DNA from: Solwaraspora sp. WMMA2065
GTDB lineage: Bacteria > Actinomycetota > Actinomycetes > Mycobacteriales > Micromonosporaceae
Direction: 5' to 3'
Assembly: GCF_030345075.1 (NCBI RefSeq)
Contig: NZ_CP128361.1
Coordinates: 124,001-188,000 of the forward strand
DNA: 64,000 nt
The notes beneath the pieces are model-generated. The model searched no databases and was not told the DNA's origin. It worked only from the letters and a program-made list of their open reading frames with translations. The position numbers and the translations under genes are program-made. Positions 18,954 to 28,100 of the stretch are shown here, piece after piece. Numbering within the stretch: the first letter of the stretch is position 1; the number at the start of each line of letters is the position of its first letter.

Positions 18954-20000
18954 ATGACGACGACCGAGCCACAAGTCAGTACGGAACAGCCAGCCGACGC
19001 CGCTCCGGCCGCGGCCGCACTGGAGCAGACGCTGTTCGAGGTCAAACGGGTGATCGTCGGGCAGGACCGGCTGGTCGAGCGGCTACTCACCGCGTTGCTC
19101 GCCAACGGACACTGCCTGCTGGAGGGCGTACCGGGGATCGCCAAGACCCTCGCGGCGCAGACCCTCGCGGTCGCCGTCGGCGGCAGCTTCTCCCGGATCC
19201 AGTTCACCCCCGACCTGGTGCCCTCCGACATCGTCGGCACCCGGATCTACCGGGCGTCGACCGAGTCGTTCGACGTCGAACTCGGGCCGGTGATGGCCAA
19301 TCTGGTGCTCGCCGACGAGATCAACCGGGCGCCGGCCAAGGTGCAGTCGGCGCTGCTCGAGGCGATGGCCGAGCGGCAGGTCTCGATCGGCGGCCGCAGC
19401 TACCCGGTGCCGGACCCGTTCCTGGTACTGGCCACCCAGAACCCGATCGAGTCCGAAGGCGTCTACCAGCTTCCGGAGGCGCAACGGGACCGGTTCCTGA
19501 TGAAGGTCGTGGTCGACTACCCGACCGACGAGGAGGAGCTCGGCATCCTCTACCGGATGGGGGTGGACCGCCCGCAGCCCCGCCAGGTGCTGGACGCGGC
19601 CACCCTGTGCGCGATGCAGCAGCAGGCCCGGGAGGTGTTCGTCCACCACGCGCTCGCCGAGTACATCGTCCGGCTGGTGCTGGCCACCCGCCGCCCGCAA
19701 CTGTTCGGGCTGCCGGAGCTGACCGGGCTGCTGGCGTACGGTGCCAGCCCGCGCGCCACCCTCGGTCTGGTCGCCGCCGCCCGGGGCCTGGCACTGCTGC
19801 GCGGCCGCGACTACGTGCTGCCCGAGGACGTCCGGGAACTCGCCACCGACGTGCTCGCCCACCGGCTGGTGCTCTCCTTCGACGCGGTCGCGGACGGCGT
19901 CGACGCCGGGTCGATCGTCCGCCGGCTGATCCAGGTGGTCCCGCCGCCGCGGATCGCGCCGGCCCACGACCAGCGACCCGGACTGGCGGCCGTCGCGTGA
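18954..20000 (+). CDS. MoxR-type AAA+ ATPase
   Basis: 348 aa. Walker A reads GVPGIAKT near residue 60 and Walker B LVLADEINRAP near 119; the sensor region IESEGVYQLPEAQRDRF is typical of the MoxR class (AAA_3), and the C-terminal lid domain (LPEDVRELATDVLAHRLVL) is complete. MoxR ATPases act as chaperones that activate partner proteins with von Willebrand A domains. The next two genes are such partners (DUF58 and VWA), the usual arrangement, with a GTGA overlap to the DUF58 gene. ATG 18954 was taken as start; no strong ribosome site is visible. Confidence 0.92.
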   Translation: MTTTEPQVSTEQPADAAPAAAALEQTLFEVKRVIVGQDRLVERLLTALLANGHCLLEGVPGIAKTLAAQTLAVAVGGSFSRIQFTPDLVPSDIVGTRIYRASTESFDVELGPVMANLVLADEINRAPAKVQSALLEAMAERQVSIGGRSYPVPDPFLVLATQNPIESEGVYQLPEAQRDRFLMKVVVDYPTDEEELGILYRMGVDRPQPRQVLDAATLCAMQQQAREVFVHHALAEYIVRLVLATRRPQLFGLPELTGLLAYGASPRATLGLVAAARGLALLRGRDYVLPEDVRELATDVLAHRLVLSFDAVADGVDAGSIVRRLIQVVPPPRIAPAHDQRPGLAAVA

Positions 20001-21004
20001 CTGGCGACTGCCCGCCCGGCCCGGCCACCCTGCCGGAGCTGACCCCACCGGACCCGCTGCGCCGGCTGGAGCTGACCGTGACCCGGCGGCTGGACGGCCT
20101 GCTGCACGGGCAGCACCTGGGTCTGCTGCCCGGCGCCGGCAGCGAACCCGCCGGCAGCCGGGAGTACCGGCCCGGCGAGGACGAGGTACGCCGGATGGAC
20201 TGGGCGGTCACCGCCCGGACCACCGTGCCGCACGTCCGCGAGGTCGACGCCGACCGGGAGCTGACCTGCTGGCTGCTGGTCGACGGGACGGCCAGCATGG
20301 ACTTCGGCACCGGTGAGCTGGAGAAGCGGGAACTGGCGGTGGCGGCGGTCGCCGCGGTCGGCTTCCTGACCGCCGGCACCGGCAACGCGGTCGGGGCGCA
20401 GCTGATCGGGGCGGGCGGCATCCGCCGGTTCCCGGCCCGCACCGGCCGGGACCATCTGCTGCACCTGCTCCGTGCGCTGCTCGCGGCGCCCCGCGTACCG
20501 GCCGACCGGTCCGGCCGGGACGCGCCGCCGCCGCTGGCCGACGGGATCGACGGGCTCCGGCGGGCGGCCACCCGGCGCGGGCTGGCGGTGGTGGTCTCCG
20601 ACTTCCTCGACGGACTGCCGGACGACCCGGCCGACCGGCCGGACTGGGAACGGCCGCTGCGCCGGCTCGCCGCCGGGCACCAGGTGCTGGCGATCGAGGT
20701 CACCGACCCCCGGGAACTCGACCTGCCCGACGTCGGGGTGATCACCGTCGAGGACCCGGAGACCGGCCGTCGGCGGGAGATCAGCACCGCCAGCCGGGAC
20801 CTGCGGCGACGGTACGCCGAGGCCGCCGCCGAGCAGCGTGGCCAGGTGGCCGGGGCGATCCGCCGGTCCGGCGCGGCCCATCTGGCGCTGCGTACCGACC
20901 GGGACTGGGTGGCCGACATAGTCCGGCACGTGCACCGCCAACGGCAACTGGCCGGCTGCCCGCCGGCCCGCCCCGCCCCGGTACCGGCAGGAGGAGACCG
21001 ATGA
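19997..21004 (+). CDS. DUF58 (VWA-like) protein
   Basis: 335 aa starting at GTG 19997, which overlaps the moxR stop. The DUF58 signature SREYRPGEDEVRRMDWAVTA is near residue 53, followed by a VWA-like fold with LLVDGTASMDFG, a degenerate MIDAS. No membrane helix is seen, unlike many DUF58 proteins that carry two N-terminal helices. It is probably the adaptor or substrate of the MoxR ATPase. It ends in an ATGA overlap with the following VWA gene, so translation is likely coupled. Confidence 0.88.
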   Translation: MTGDCPPGPATLPELTPPDPLRRLELTVTRRLDGLLHGQHLGLLPGAGSEPAGSREYRPGEDEVRRMDWAVTARTTVPHVREVDADRELTCWLLVDGTASMDFGTGELEKRELAVAAVAAVGFLTAGTGNAVGAQLIGAGGIRRFPARTGRDHLLHLLRALLAAPRVPADRSGRDAPPPLADGIDGLRRAATRRGLAVVVSDFLDGLPDDPADRPDWERPLRRLAAGHQVLAIEVTDPRELDLPDVGVITVEDPETGRRREISTASRDLRRRYAEAAAEQRGQVAGAIRRSGAAHLALRTDRDWVADIVRHVHRQRQLAGCPPARPAPVPAGGDR

Positions 21005-21963
21005 CGTGGCAGTCCCCGGAGCGGCTGTGGCTGCTCGCCGCGGTTGCCGCGCTGGCCGGCGGCTATCTGCTGATGCAGCGGCGCGGTGCCCGGTACGCGG
21101 TTCGGTTCACCAACCTGCGGCTGCTGGACCGGGTGGCGCCGCAGCGTCCGGCCTGGCGTCGGCACCTGCCGGCCGGCCTGTTCCTGGCGATGCTGGCGTT
21201 GCTGGTGGCCGGGTTCGCCCGGCCGATGGACGAGGTCCGGGTGCCCCGGGAACGAGCCACGGTGATGGTCGCGGTGGACGTGTCCACCTCGATGCTGGCC
21301 AACGACGTACGGCCGGATCGGCTCGGCGCGGCGAAACGGTCGGCGCACGAGTTCGTCGGCGATCTGCCGGCGCAGTTCAACGTCGGCCTGGTGGCGTTCG
21401 CCGGCAACGCCTCGGTGCTGGTCGGGCCGGGTACCGACCGGGAGGCGCTGGGAGCCGGCATCGACCGGCTCGCCGAAGGGATCACCGGGGCCCAGGGCAC
21501 CGCCATCGGCGAGGCGATCAAGACGTCGCTGGAGGCGATCCGGTCGCTGGACGCGCAGGCCGCCGAGGAGATCCCACCGGCGCGGATCGTGCTGCTGTCC
21601 GACGGGGCGAACACGTCCGGGCGGTCGCCGGAATCGGCGGCGGCCGAGGCGGTGGAGGCCGGGATCCCGATCGACACCATCTCGGTCGGGACCGCCGCCG
21701 GCTACATCGACTACGGCGGCGGCCGGCCGCTGCGGGTGCCGGTGGACGGCGAGAACCTCGAAGCGGTGGCCGAGTTGACCGGCGGTGCCTACCACGAGGC
21801 GGCCAGCAGCAGCCAGTTGAGTGCCGTGTACGCCGACATCGGCACCTCGGTCGGCTACCGGCTGGAGCTGGCCGACGTGTCGGCCCGGTTCATCGGATTC
21901 GGTCTGCTGCTCGCCGTGGCTGCCGCCGGGACCTCGCTGTTGTGGTTCTCCCGGCTGCCCTGA
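21001..21963 (+). CDS. Membrane VWA-domain protein (BatA-like)
   Basis: 320 aa. A short N-terminal helix (LWLLAAVAALAGGYLLM) and a second (GLFLAMLALLVAGFA) flank a cytoplasmic loop; the VWA domain follows with an intact MIDAS DVSTSML near residue 94 and a TDRE/AQGTAIG continuation; a last helix FGLLLAVAAAGTSLLWF ends the chain. This helix-helix-VWA-helix layout is that of BatA/BatB-type proteins encoded behind moxR. It probably binds metal-dependent ligands in the envelope. The family's physiological job is only loosely known (envelope stress, complex assembly). Confidence 0.87.
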   Translation: MTWQSPERLWLLAAVAALAGGYLLMQRRGARYAVRFTNLRLLDRVAPQRPAWRRHLPAGLFLAMLALLVAGFARPMDEVRVPRERATVMVAVDVSTSMLANDVRPDRLGAAKRSAHEFVGDLPAQFNVGLVAFAGNASVLVGPGTDREALGAGIDRLAEGITGAQGTAIGEAIKTSLEAIRSLDAQAAEEIPPARIVLLSDGANTSGRSPESAAAEAVEAGIPIDTISVGTAAGYIDYGGGRPLRVPVDGENLEAVAELTGGAYHEAASSSQLSAVYADIGTSVGYRLELADVSARFIGFGLLLAVAAAGTSLLWFSRLP

Positions 21964-22013
21964 CCCGCGTCACCCCCCCCCGCGAGACCCGACCTGGACC
22001 TGAGGAGGAGCCG

Positions 22014-22910
22014 ATGACTGTGCCCACCGGGCTGGGCGAGCCGCGTGGCCCGTGGTTCGTCTCGCCGGACGCGGACCGCTGGCCGGGGCTGGACGGCTCC
22101 GCCGTACCGCCGGCACCGACCCCGCCGCGACGGTGGCGCCGCCGGCTGCTGACCGTCGCCGCGGTGCTCACCCTGTCGGCGGCGTCCGGCGGGCTGGCCG
22201 GCGCGGTGGTCGCCGGCCGGGGCGGCGACGCGGGACAGCCGGCGGCGCTGCCGTCGCCGTCGGCCACCCCCGGGGTGTCGCCGGACCTGGTGGCGGCGGC
22301 GGCCAAGGTGCTGCCCGGTGTGGTGTCGGTCCAGGTCGAGCGGGGCAGCATGATATCCGGCGGGTCCGGCTTCGCGATCGACGACCAGCATCACATCATC
22401 ACCAACGACCACATCCTGGACGGCGACAGCGAACCGGGGACTCCGCTCAACGGCCACCAGGTCAGCGTCGTCGCCCAGGACGGTAGGCGGCTCGTCGCCG
22501 AGGTGGTCGGCCGGGACCCGGGCAGCGACATCGCGGTGCTGCGGGTGCCGTCGTCCGCCGGTCTTCGTCCGCTGGCCCTGGCCCAGCCCGGCGCCACCCA
22601 GGTCGGAGAGTCGGTCCTGGCGGTCGGCTCCCCGCTCGGCCTATCCGGCACGGTCACCGCCGGGATTGTCAGCGCCCTGGACCGTGAGGTGATGCTCGGC
22701 AACGGCGGGCGGCAGACCGCGGTGCAGACCGACGCGTCGATCAATCCCGGCAACTCGGGCGGGCCGCTGGTCAACGTCGACGGCGAGGTGATCGGGGTGA
22801 ACACCGCCATCGCCACGTTGGAGGGTGTCGGGTCGATCGGCATCGGCTTCGCCATCCCGATCCACCGGGCCGAGCAGACGGCCGACGAGATCATCCGGCG
22901 GGGCGGCTGA
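22014..22910 (+). CDS. Membrane-anchored trypsin-like serine protease (HtrA type without PDZ)
   Basis: 298 aa from ATG 22014, with GAGGAGGAG just upstream. A cytoplasmic Pro-rich N-terminus of about 45 residues precedes one transmembrane helix (LLTVAAVLTLSAASGGLAGAVV), a Pro/Ser linker and a chymotrypsin-fold protease. The triad is complete: His in ITNDHILDG, Asp in DPGSDIAVLRV, Ser in INPGNSGGPLVN. The chain ends after the protease domain, so the PDZ domain common in HtrA/PepD relatives is absent. It lies 50 bp behind the VWA gene and is probably part of the same operon, suggesting an extracytoplasmic quality-control unit. Confidence 0.88.
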   Translation: MTVPTGLGEPRGPWFVSPDADRWPGLDGSAVPPAPTPPRRWRRRLLTVAAVLTLSAASGGLAGAVVAGRGGDAGQPAALPSPSATPGVSPDLVAAAAKVLPGVVSVQVERGSMISGGSGFAIDDQHHIITNDHILDGDSEPGTPLNGHQVSVVAQDGRRLVAEVVGRDPGSDIAVLRVPSSAGLRPLALAQPGATQVGESVLAVGSPLGLSGTVTAGIVSALDREVMLGNGGRQTAVQTDASINPGNSGGPLVNVDGEVIGVNTAIATLEGVGSIGIGFAIPIHRAEQTADEIIRRGG

Positions 22911-22953
22911 CCACCGCCCAGGTGGTCGGCGCCGAGGGCGGCGGTACTGTCGG

Positions 22954-23385
22954 ATGATGGCGGCAGGCGAGATGCGGGTCACCGACTCGGTGGTGATCCC
23001 GGCGGGCGAGTTGACCGAGCGGTTCTCCCGTTCGTCCGGACCCGGCGGCCAGGGTGTCAACACGGCGGACTCGCGGGTCGAGCTGTCGTTCGACGTCGCC
23101 GGCTCGACCGCGCTGCCGTCGTGGCTGCGCCAGCGGGCGGTGCAGCGGCTGGCCAGTCGGTTGGTCGGCGGGGTGTTGACGGTCACCGCCAGCGAGCACC
23201 GCAACCAGTTGGCGAACCGGGCCGCGGCCCGGGACCGGTTGTCCGCGCTGCTGCGGGAGGCGATCGCGCCGCCGGCGCCGCCGCGGCGGCCGACCCGGCC
23301 GTCCCGGGCGGCGAAGGAACGGCGGATCAGCGACAAGAAACGCCGGGCGCAGACGAAGCGTCTGCGCCGCGGCGATCCTGACTGA
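22954..23385 (+). CDS. arfB: Ribosome-rescue peptidyl-tRNA hydrolase ArfB
   Basis: Small release-factor-like protein that enters stalled ribosomes and hydrolyses peptidyl-tRNA. The catalytic motif GPGGQGVNTADSRVEL is near residue 30, and the C-terminal tail is strongly basic (AKERRISDKKRRAQTKRLRR), as needed to lie in the empty mRNA channel. It is 143 aa from ATG 22954; ATG 22957 and ATG 22972 are also possible and no ribosome site decides. It lies 43 bp behind the protease gene. Confidence 0.9.
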   Translation: MMAAGEMRVTDSVVIPAGELTERFSRSSGPGGQGVNTADSRVELSFDVAGSTALPSWLRQRAVQRLASRLVGGVLTVTASEHRNQLANRAAARDRLSALLREAIAPPAPPRRPTRPSRAAKERRISDKKRRAQTKRLRRGDPD

Positions 23386-23419
23386 CCCGGTACGCGGCCT
23401 GGTCAGCTATTCGGCCCGG

Positions 23420-24976
23420 TCAGCACCAGCAGGCGTTGGCCCAGCTGTCGGTGGACCAGAAGTGCGATCCCCAGTCGCCCGGCGTCCACGATCCGGTGGA
23501 CCAGAAGTGGCTCGACCAGGCGGGGTCCACCCAGGACCCAGAGCCGTCCCAGGACGGCGAGGTCCAGGCCGCGCCGCCCCAGGTGCGACTGGCCCAGGAG
23601 GTGCCGGTCCAGCCGTCCGCGGCCATCCGGTGGCCCAGCCAGACGCCGCCGGACCAGGCGGTCCGGGCCGCGGACTGGCTGGCCCAGGCCGGGCTGCTGA
23701 ACGGGCCGAAGATGCTCTGCTCGCCCTGCAGCGTCACGTTGTTGCGGGCCACCCGGCTGGTGCCCCGGGACGCGTCGATCGGGCCGTGTCCGTCGGACCT
23801 TGTCCACTGCTGCGGCTGCCACACCGGGGTGTAGGTCAGCGCCGTCTGCAGGTTGATGCTGCGCAGACCGAGGTTCGCGCCCCCGCCGGTGGGCAGGAAG
23901 GTGCCGCTCTCCACCAGCACCTGCTTGACCTCGTCCGGGGTCAGCCACGGCTTGGCTTGGAGCAGCAGCGCGGCGACGGCCGAGGTGACCGCGACCGCCT
24001 GCGAGGTGCCGGTGCCCCGGAACAGGGTGCTGCCGACCCGGGCACCGGGGTAGTGGTTGTCGACGTTGGAGCCCGGGTTACGCAGCGACAGCACCGATTC
24101 GCCGGGAGCCAGCAGATCCAGTTGCCGGCCGGCGGTGGCGAGGTTGGTGAACGGCGCGAGTTCGTCGTCGGCGGTGGTCAGCGTGCCCTTGGTCAGACTG
24201 GCGCCGACCGTGACGACGTACGGGTTGGTCGCTGGATTGTCCAGCCGGCCGAACCCGTTGCCGTCGTTGCCGGCGGCCGCCACGACCACGATCCCGGCGT
24301 GCCACGCCTGTTCGACGGCGAAGTGCAGCGGATCGGTCCAGAAGGCTGGGTTGCCGGCGGAGCCGTACGCCAGGTTCAGTACCCGGATCGGATGGGTGGG
24401 GTCGTGGTCGCGGTTGGTGACGACCCAGTCGACCGCCGCGATGACCTGTGAGACGTCGACCGCGCCGTTGGCCGTACCGACCTTGACCGAGGTCAGTTTC
24501 GCCTTCGGTGCCAGCCCGCGTGCGCCGCTGGTCGGATCGTCGCCGATCAGTACACCGGCGAGGTGGGTGCCGTGTCCGTAGGTGTCGAGCCAGCGCAGAT
24601 TTGTCGCCTGCGACTCGAAGGACAGGTCCGGGCCGTTGACCAGCCGGTTCGCCGGCAGGCCGGGGACCGGTACCACCCCGGTGTCGATCATCGCGATGCC
24701 GATCCCGGTGCCGTCCAGTGCCGCCGTCGCCGGGGTGTCCGCGCCGACGATGCTCCGGACGTCGGCCAGTGAGGTGCCCTGGCCGATGCCGGGGGAGCCG
24801 TTCCACAGGCTGGCGAAGTCCCCGGCCGGTGCGGTGCCCGGCCGCGTCGCGGGCACGTCGTCCGGCCGCGTCGCCGACCCGCCGGCCACGGCGGCGGCGA
24901 GCACCACGACCGTCGACAGTGCAGCGATTTGTTTTCGGTATCCGCGCCGTTGGTGTACAGCGCTCATCGTCGGCAC
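23420..24976 (-). CDS. Secreted subtilisin-like (S8) protease with tryptophan-rich C-terminal tail
   Basis: About 518 aa from GTG 24976, chosen because AGGAGG lies 9 bases upstream; ATG 24967 lies just downstream. A signal peptide (IAALSTVVVLAAAVAGGSA) is followed by an S8 domain with Asp in IAMIDTGVVPV, His in YGHGTHLAGVL and Ser in FRGTGTSQAVAVTSA, all intact. Past the catalytic domain there is a region of about 95 residues with 19 Trp in W-x-S/G-x-x-W spacing; the segment around SSHFWSTGSW is nearly duplicated as GSHFWSTDSW, and the chain ends NACWC. The tail may bind cell wall, membrane or carbohydrate; its role is not established. Divergent from the GGDEF-STAND gene. Confidence 0.88.
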   Translation of the reverse strand: MPTMSAVHQRRGYRKQIAALSTVVVLAAAVAGGSATRPDDVPATRPGTAPAGDFASLWNGSPGIGQGTSLADVRSIVGADTPATAALDGTGIGIAMIDTGVVPVPGLPANRLVNGPDLSFESQATNLRWLDTYGHGTHLAGVLIGDDPTSGARGLAPKAKLTSVKVGTANGAVDVSQVIAAVDWVVTNRDHDPTHPIRVLNLAYGSAGNPAFWTDPLHFAVEQAWHAGIVVVAAAGNDGNGFGRLDNPATNPYVVTVGASLTKGTLTTADDELAPFTNLATAGRQLDLLAPGESVLSLRNPGSNVDNHYPGARVGSTLFRGTGTSQAVAVTSAVAALLLQAKPWLTPDEVKQVLVESGTFLPTGGGANLGLRSINLQTALTYTPVWQPQQWTRSDGHGPIDASRGTSRVARNNVTLQGEQSIFGPFSSPAWASQSAARTAWSGGVWLGHRMAADGWTGTSWASRTWGGAAWTSPSWDGSGSWVDPAWSSHFWSTGSWTPGDWGSHFWSTDSWANACWC

Positions 24977-25185
24977 CGGTGCGATCCTCCTGGCGAATAA
25001 CAAGATCATGGCTACCGGAGAGTCGATCCGATAAGGACGCGTTCCCGGTACCACGGTGGACATGTTACGTAGCAGAAACCTCTCGGCTGAGAACGAACAT
25101 CCCCCTATCGTGCAGGACGTGCGTCGGGCCGGTGGACTCCCATGCCCGGTGACCGACGGATAGCATCCAATTCGGTGGTGCCGTA

Positions 25186-28100
25186 GTGGAGGCACCGTTA
25201 ACCACGCCGACACGCCCGTCGGCCCACCAGGTCGCGGCAGGCGGGTCCGGTGACCGGCACGCCGGTGGTGACGAGGGCGGTGAGAAGTACGACGTGGCGG
25301 CGACCGATCCGGTCACGGGAGCCCGTCCGCGCGCGTCCCTTGATCCATTCCTCAGACGCCAGTTGGGTCGGGCGGGGCATCCCTGCGGGGTGTTCCTGTT
25401 CGATGTCGACTTCTTCAAGACGGTCAACGACGTCTACGGCCACCTACGCGGTGACCGGGTGCTGCGCCAGCTCGCCGAGCGGGTACGCGCCACCTGCCGG
25501 CCGCAGGACGTGCTGTTCCGCTACGGCGGCGACGAATTCGTCGTGGTGCTACCGCAGACCGACCGCACCGAGGCGGTCCGGCTCGCCCTGCGGCTGACCG
25601 AACGGATCCGCAGTACCGAGTTTTCCGGAGACCCGCCGCTGCACCTGACGGTCAGCCTCGGGGTGGCGAGCGCACCTGCGGACGGCACCACCGCCGAACA
25701 CCTGCTGGACCACGCTGACCGGCGCAACTATCTCGCCAAACGGCGAGGGCGGGACAGCGCCGTCGCCGATGACGTGGAGATCACCGACGGGAGCGGCTCC
25801 CGGCTGTGGGAGCGCGACGAGGCGCTGCGCCGTACCCACGAGTTCCTGACCCGGCTGCAGGTGACCGGCCGCGGCGCGGCCCGGGTGCACGGGCAGCGGG
25901 GTGCCGGGCACACCCGTTTCCTCGTCGAGACCGCCCGGCTGGCCGCGTTGCGCGGGTTCGCCGTGGTCACGGTGCCGCCCGAACCGGAGCCGCTGCCGCT
26001 GCCGGTCTTCGCCAACCAGGTGGTGCTGATCGCCGACCTCGCCGCCGTCGACCGGGTCCCACACCTGCTGCGGGTCTGGTCCCGTCCGCGGCTGCTGCCC
26101 GCCGTGCTCGGGCTGGTGCAGGCCAGCACCGAGACGGCCGGCCCGGCCGGGCCCGCCGGTGCCGGCGAGCCGGTCTCGGTGACCGGTCCCGGACCGCTGC
26201 CCGGTGTCGGTCCGTCCGGTGTGCACCTGCCAGAGCTGGAGCAGATCGAGCTCGCCCCGTGGTCGCCGGCGACGACTCGGATCTGGTTGCGGACCGCGCT
26301 GCGCGGCGAGCCCAGCCGGACCCTGGTGAACTGGTTCGTCCGGCAGACCGGCGGGCTGCCGGCCGCCGCCGACCGGGAACTCGACCGGGTACGTGCCCGC
26401 CGTGGCCTGGTCGGTTCCGGCACCGGCGGCTGGACGTTGAGCCCGGACCTGCTCGGCCGGCCACGGCGGCGGGTGCGGCTGCCGGCCCCGCTGACCCCGC
26501 TGGTCGGCCGGGACCGCGACGTCGCCCGGATCGACGCGCTGCTGGCGACCAGCCGGCTGGTCACGCTCGTCGGCGCCGGCGGGATCGGCAAGACCCGGCT
26601 GTCGCTGTCGGTGGCCGCCGGTCTCGCGGCCCGGTTCGACGACGGGGTGTGCTTCGTGGCGCTGGCCGCCTGCCGCACCGCGACGGAGGTGCTCACCGCG
26701 GTCGCCGCCGCGCTGGACGTGCCGGTTCGCGCCGGGCAGGCGGTGCTGGACGCGGTGGTCAACCACACCGCGGACACCGAGTTGCTGCTGGTGCTGGACA
26801 ACCTGGAGCAGGCGTTGGCCGCCGGACCGCCGTTGGGCCAGCTGCTGGCCGCCGCCGGGCGCGTTCGGGTGCTGGCCACCAGCCGGGAGCCGTTGGGGAT
26901 CTACGGCGAACAGGTCTACCGGGTGCTGCCGCTGCCGCTGCCCCGCCTCGACGACCTGCCGCGCGGGGCGTCGGCCGCCGCCCGCGCGGTGGCGCAGCAT
27001 CCGGCGATCGCCCTGTTCGACCAGCTCGCCCGAGCTGCCGACGCGGATTTCCGGCTGACCGCTGACGCGCTGCCGGCGGTGGCGGAGCTGTGCCGGCGGC
27101 TGGACGGACTGCCGCTGGCGATCGAACTGGCCGCCGCGCGTACCGACCAGTTGAGCCCGGCGGTGGTGCTGGACCGGCTCGGCCCGCATCTGGATCCGCT
27201 CGGTCCCGGGCCACGCGACCGGCCGGCCCGCCAGCGGACCCTGCATGGCACGGTCGACTGGAGTTTCGGCCTGCTGGAGCCGGCGCACCAGGACGTGTTC
27301 ACCGCGACCGCCGTCTTCACCGCCGAGCCGACGGCGGCAGCCGTGGCCGCCGTCGCCGGGCTGGGGTCTGCTGCGGCCACGGCGGGGTCTGCGGCCGTCG
27401 ACCGGGTCGCCGAAGCGTTGGAGGCGTTGGTCCGCAAGAGCCTGGTGGTGGCGGTGACCAGGCGGTCCGGCACCCGCCGGTACGCGATGCTGAACACCAT
27501 CCAGGCCCGGGCCCGCCAGCTGTGCACCACCGGGCAGCGGGCCCGGCAACTGCGCAACCATCTGGCGTACTGCGCCGGGCTGGCGGACCGGGCGGCCGCC
27601 GGGATGGCCGGGCCGGAGCAGAGCCGCTGGGCGGACGAGATCGACCACGACTACCCGGACCTGCGGGCCGCGCTGGAGTACGCGCTCGCCGCCGACGACC
27701 TGGCCACCGCGACCCGGCTGTGCCTGGGGCTGTGGCGGTACTGGCGCAACGGCAACCAGATCCGCGACGGCCGCCAGTGGCTCGACCGGCTGCTTTCCGC
27801 CCCCGCCGGGCTGGCCGTGGAGCACCGTCGCCAACTGCTCTATCCGGCGGCGGTGCTGGCCGCCACCCAGGACGACACCGCCACCGCCGCCCGGCTCGGC
27901 GAGGAGTGCCTGCGCCTCACCGAGCAGGCCGGCGACGCCGAGGGCGCCGCGCAGGCCCGCAACATCCTCGGCGTCGCGGCGATGCTGGCCGGCCGCTACG
28001 GCGAGGCCGGCGAACACTTCCGGTACGGACTGGAGGTGTGGCGCGAGCTCGGGGCGAAGCCCGGCATGGCGATCGCGCTCGGCAACCTCGCCAAGGTCTG

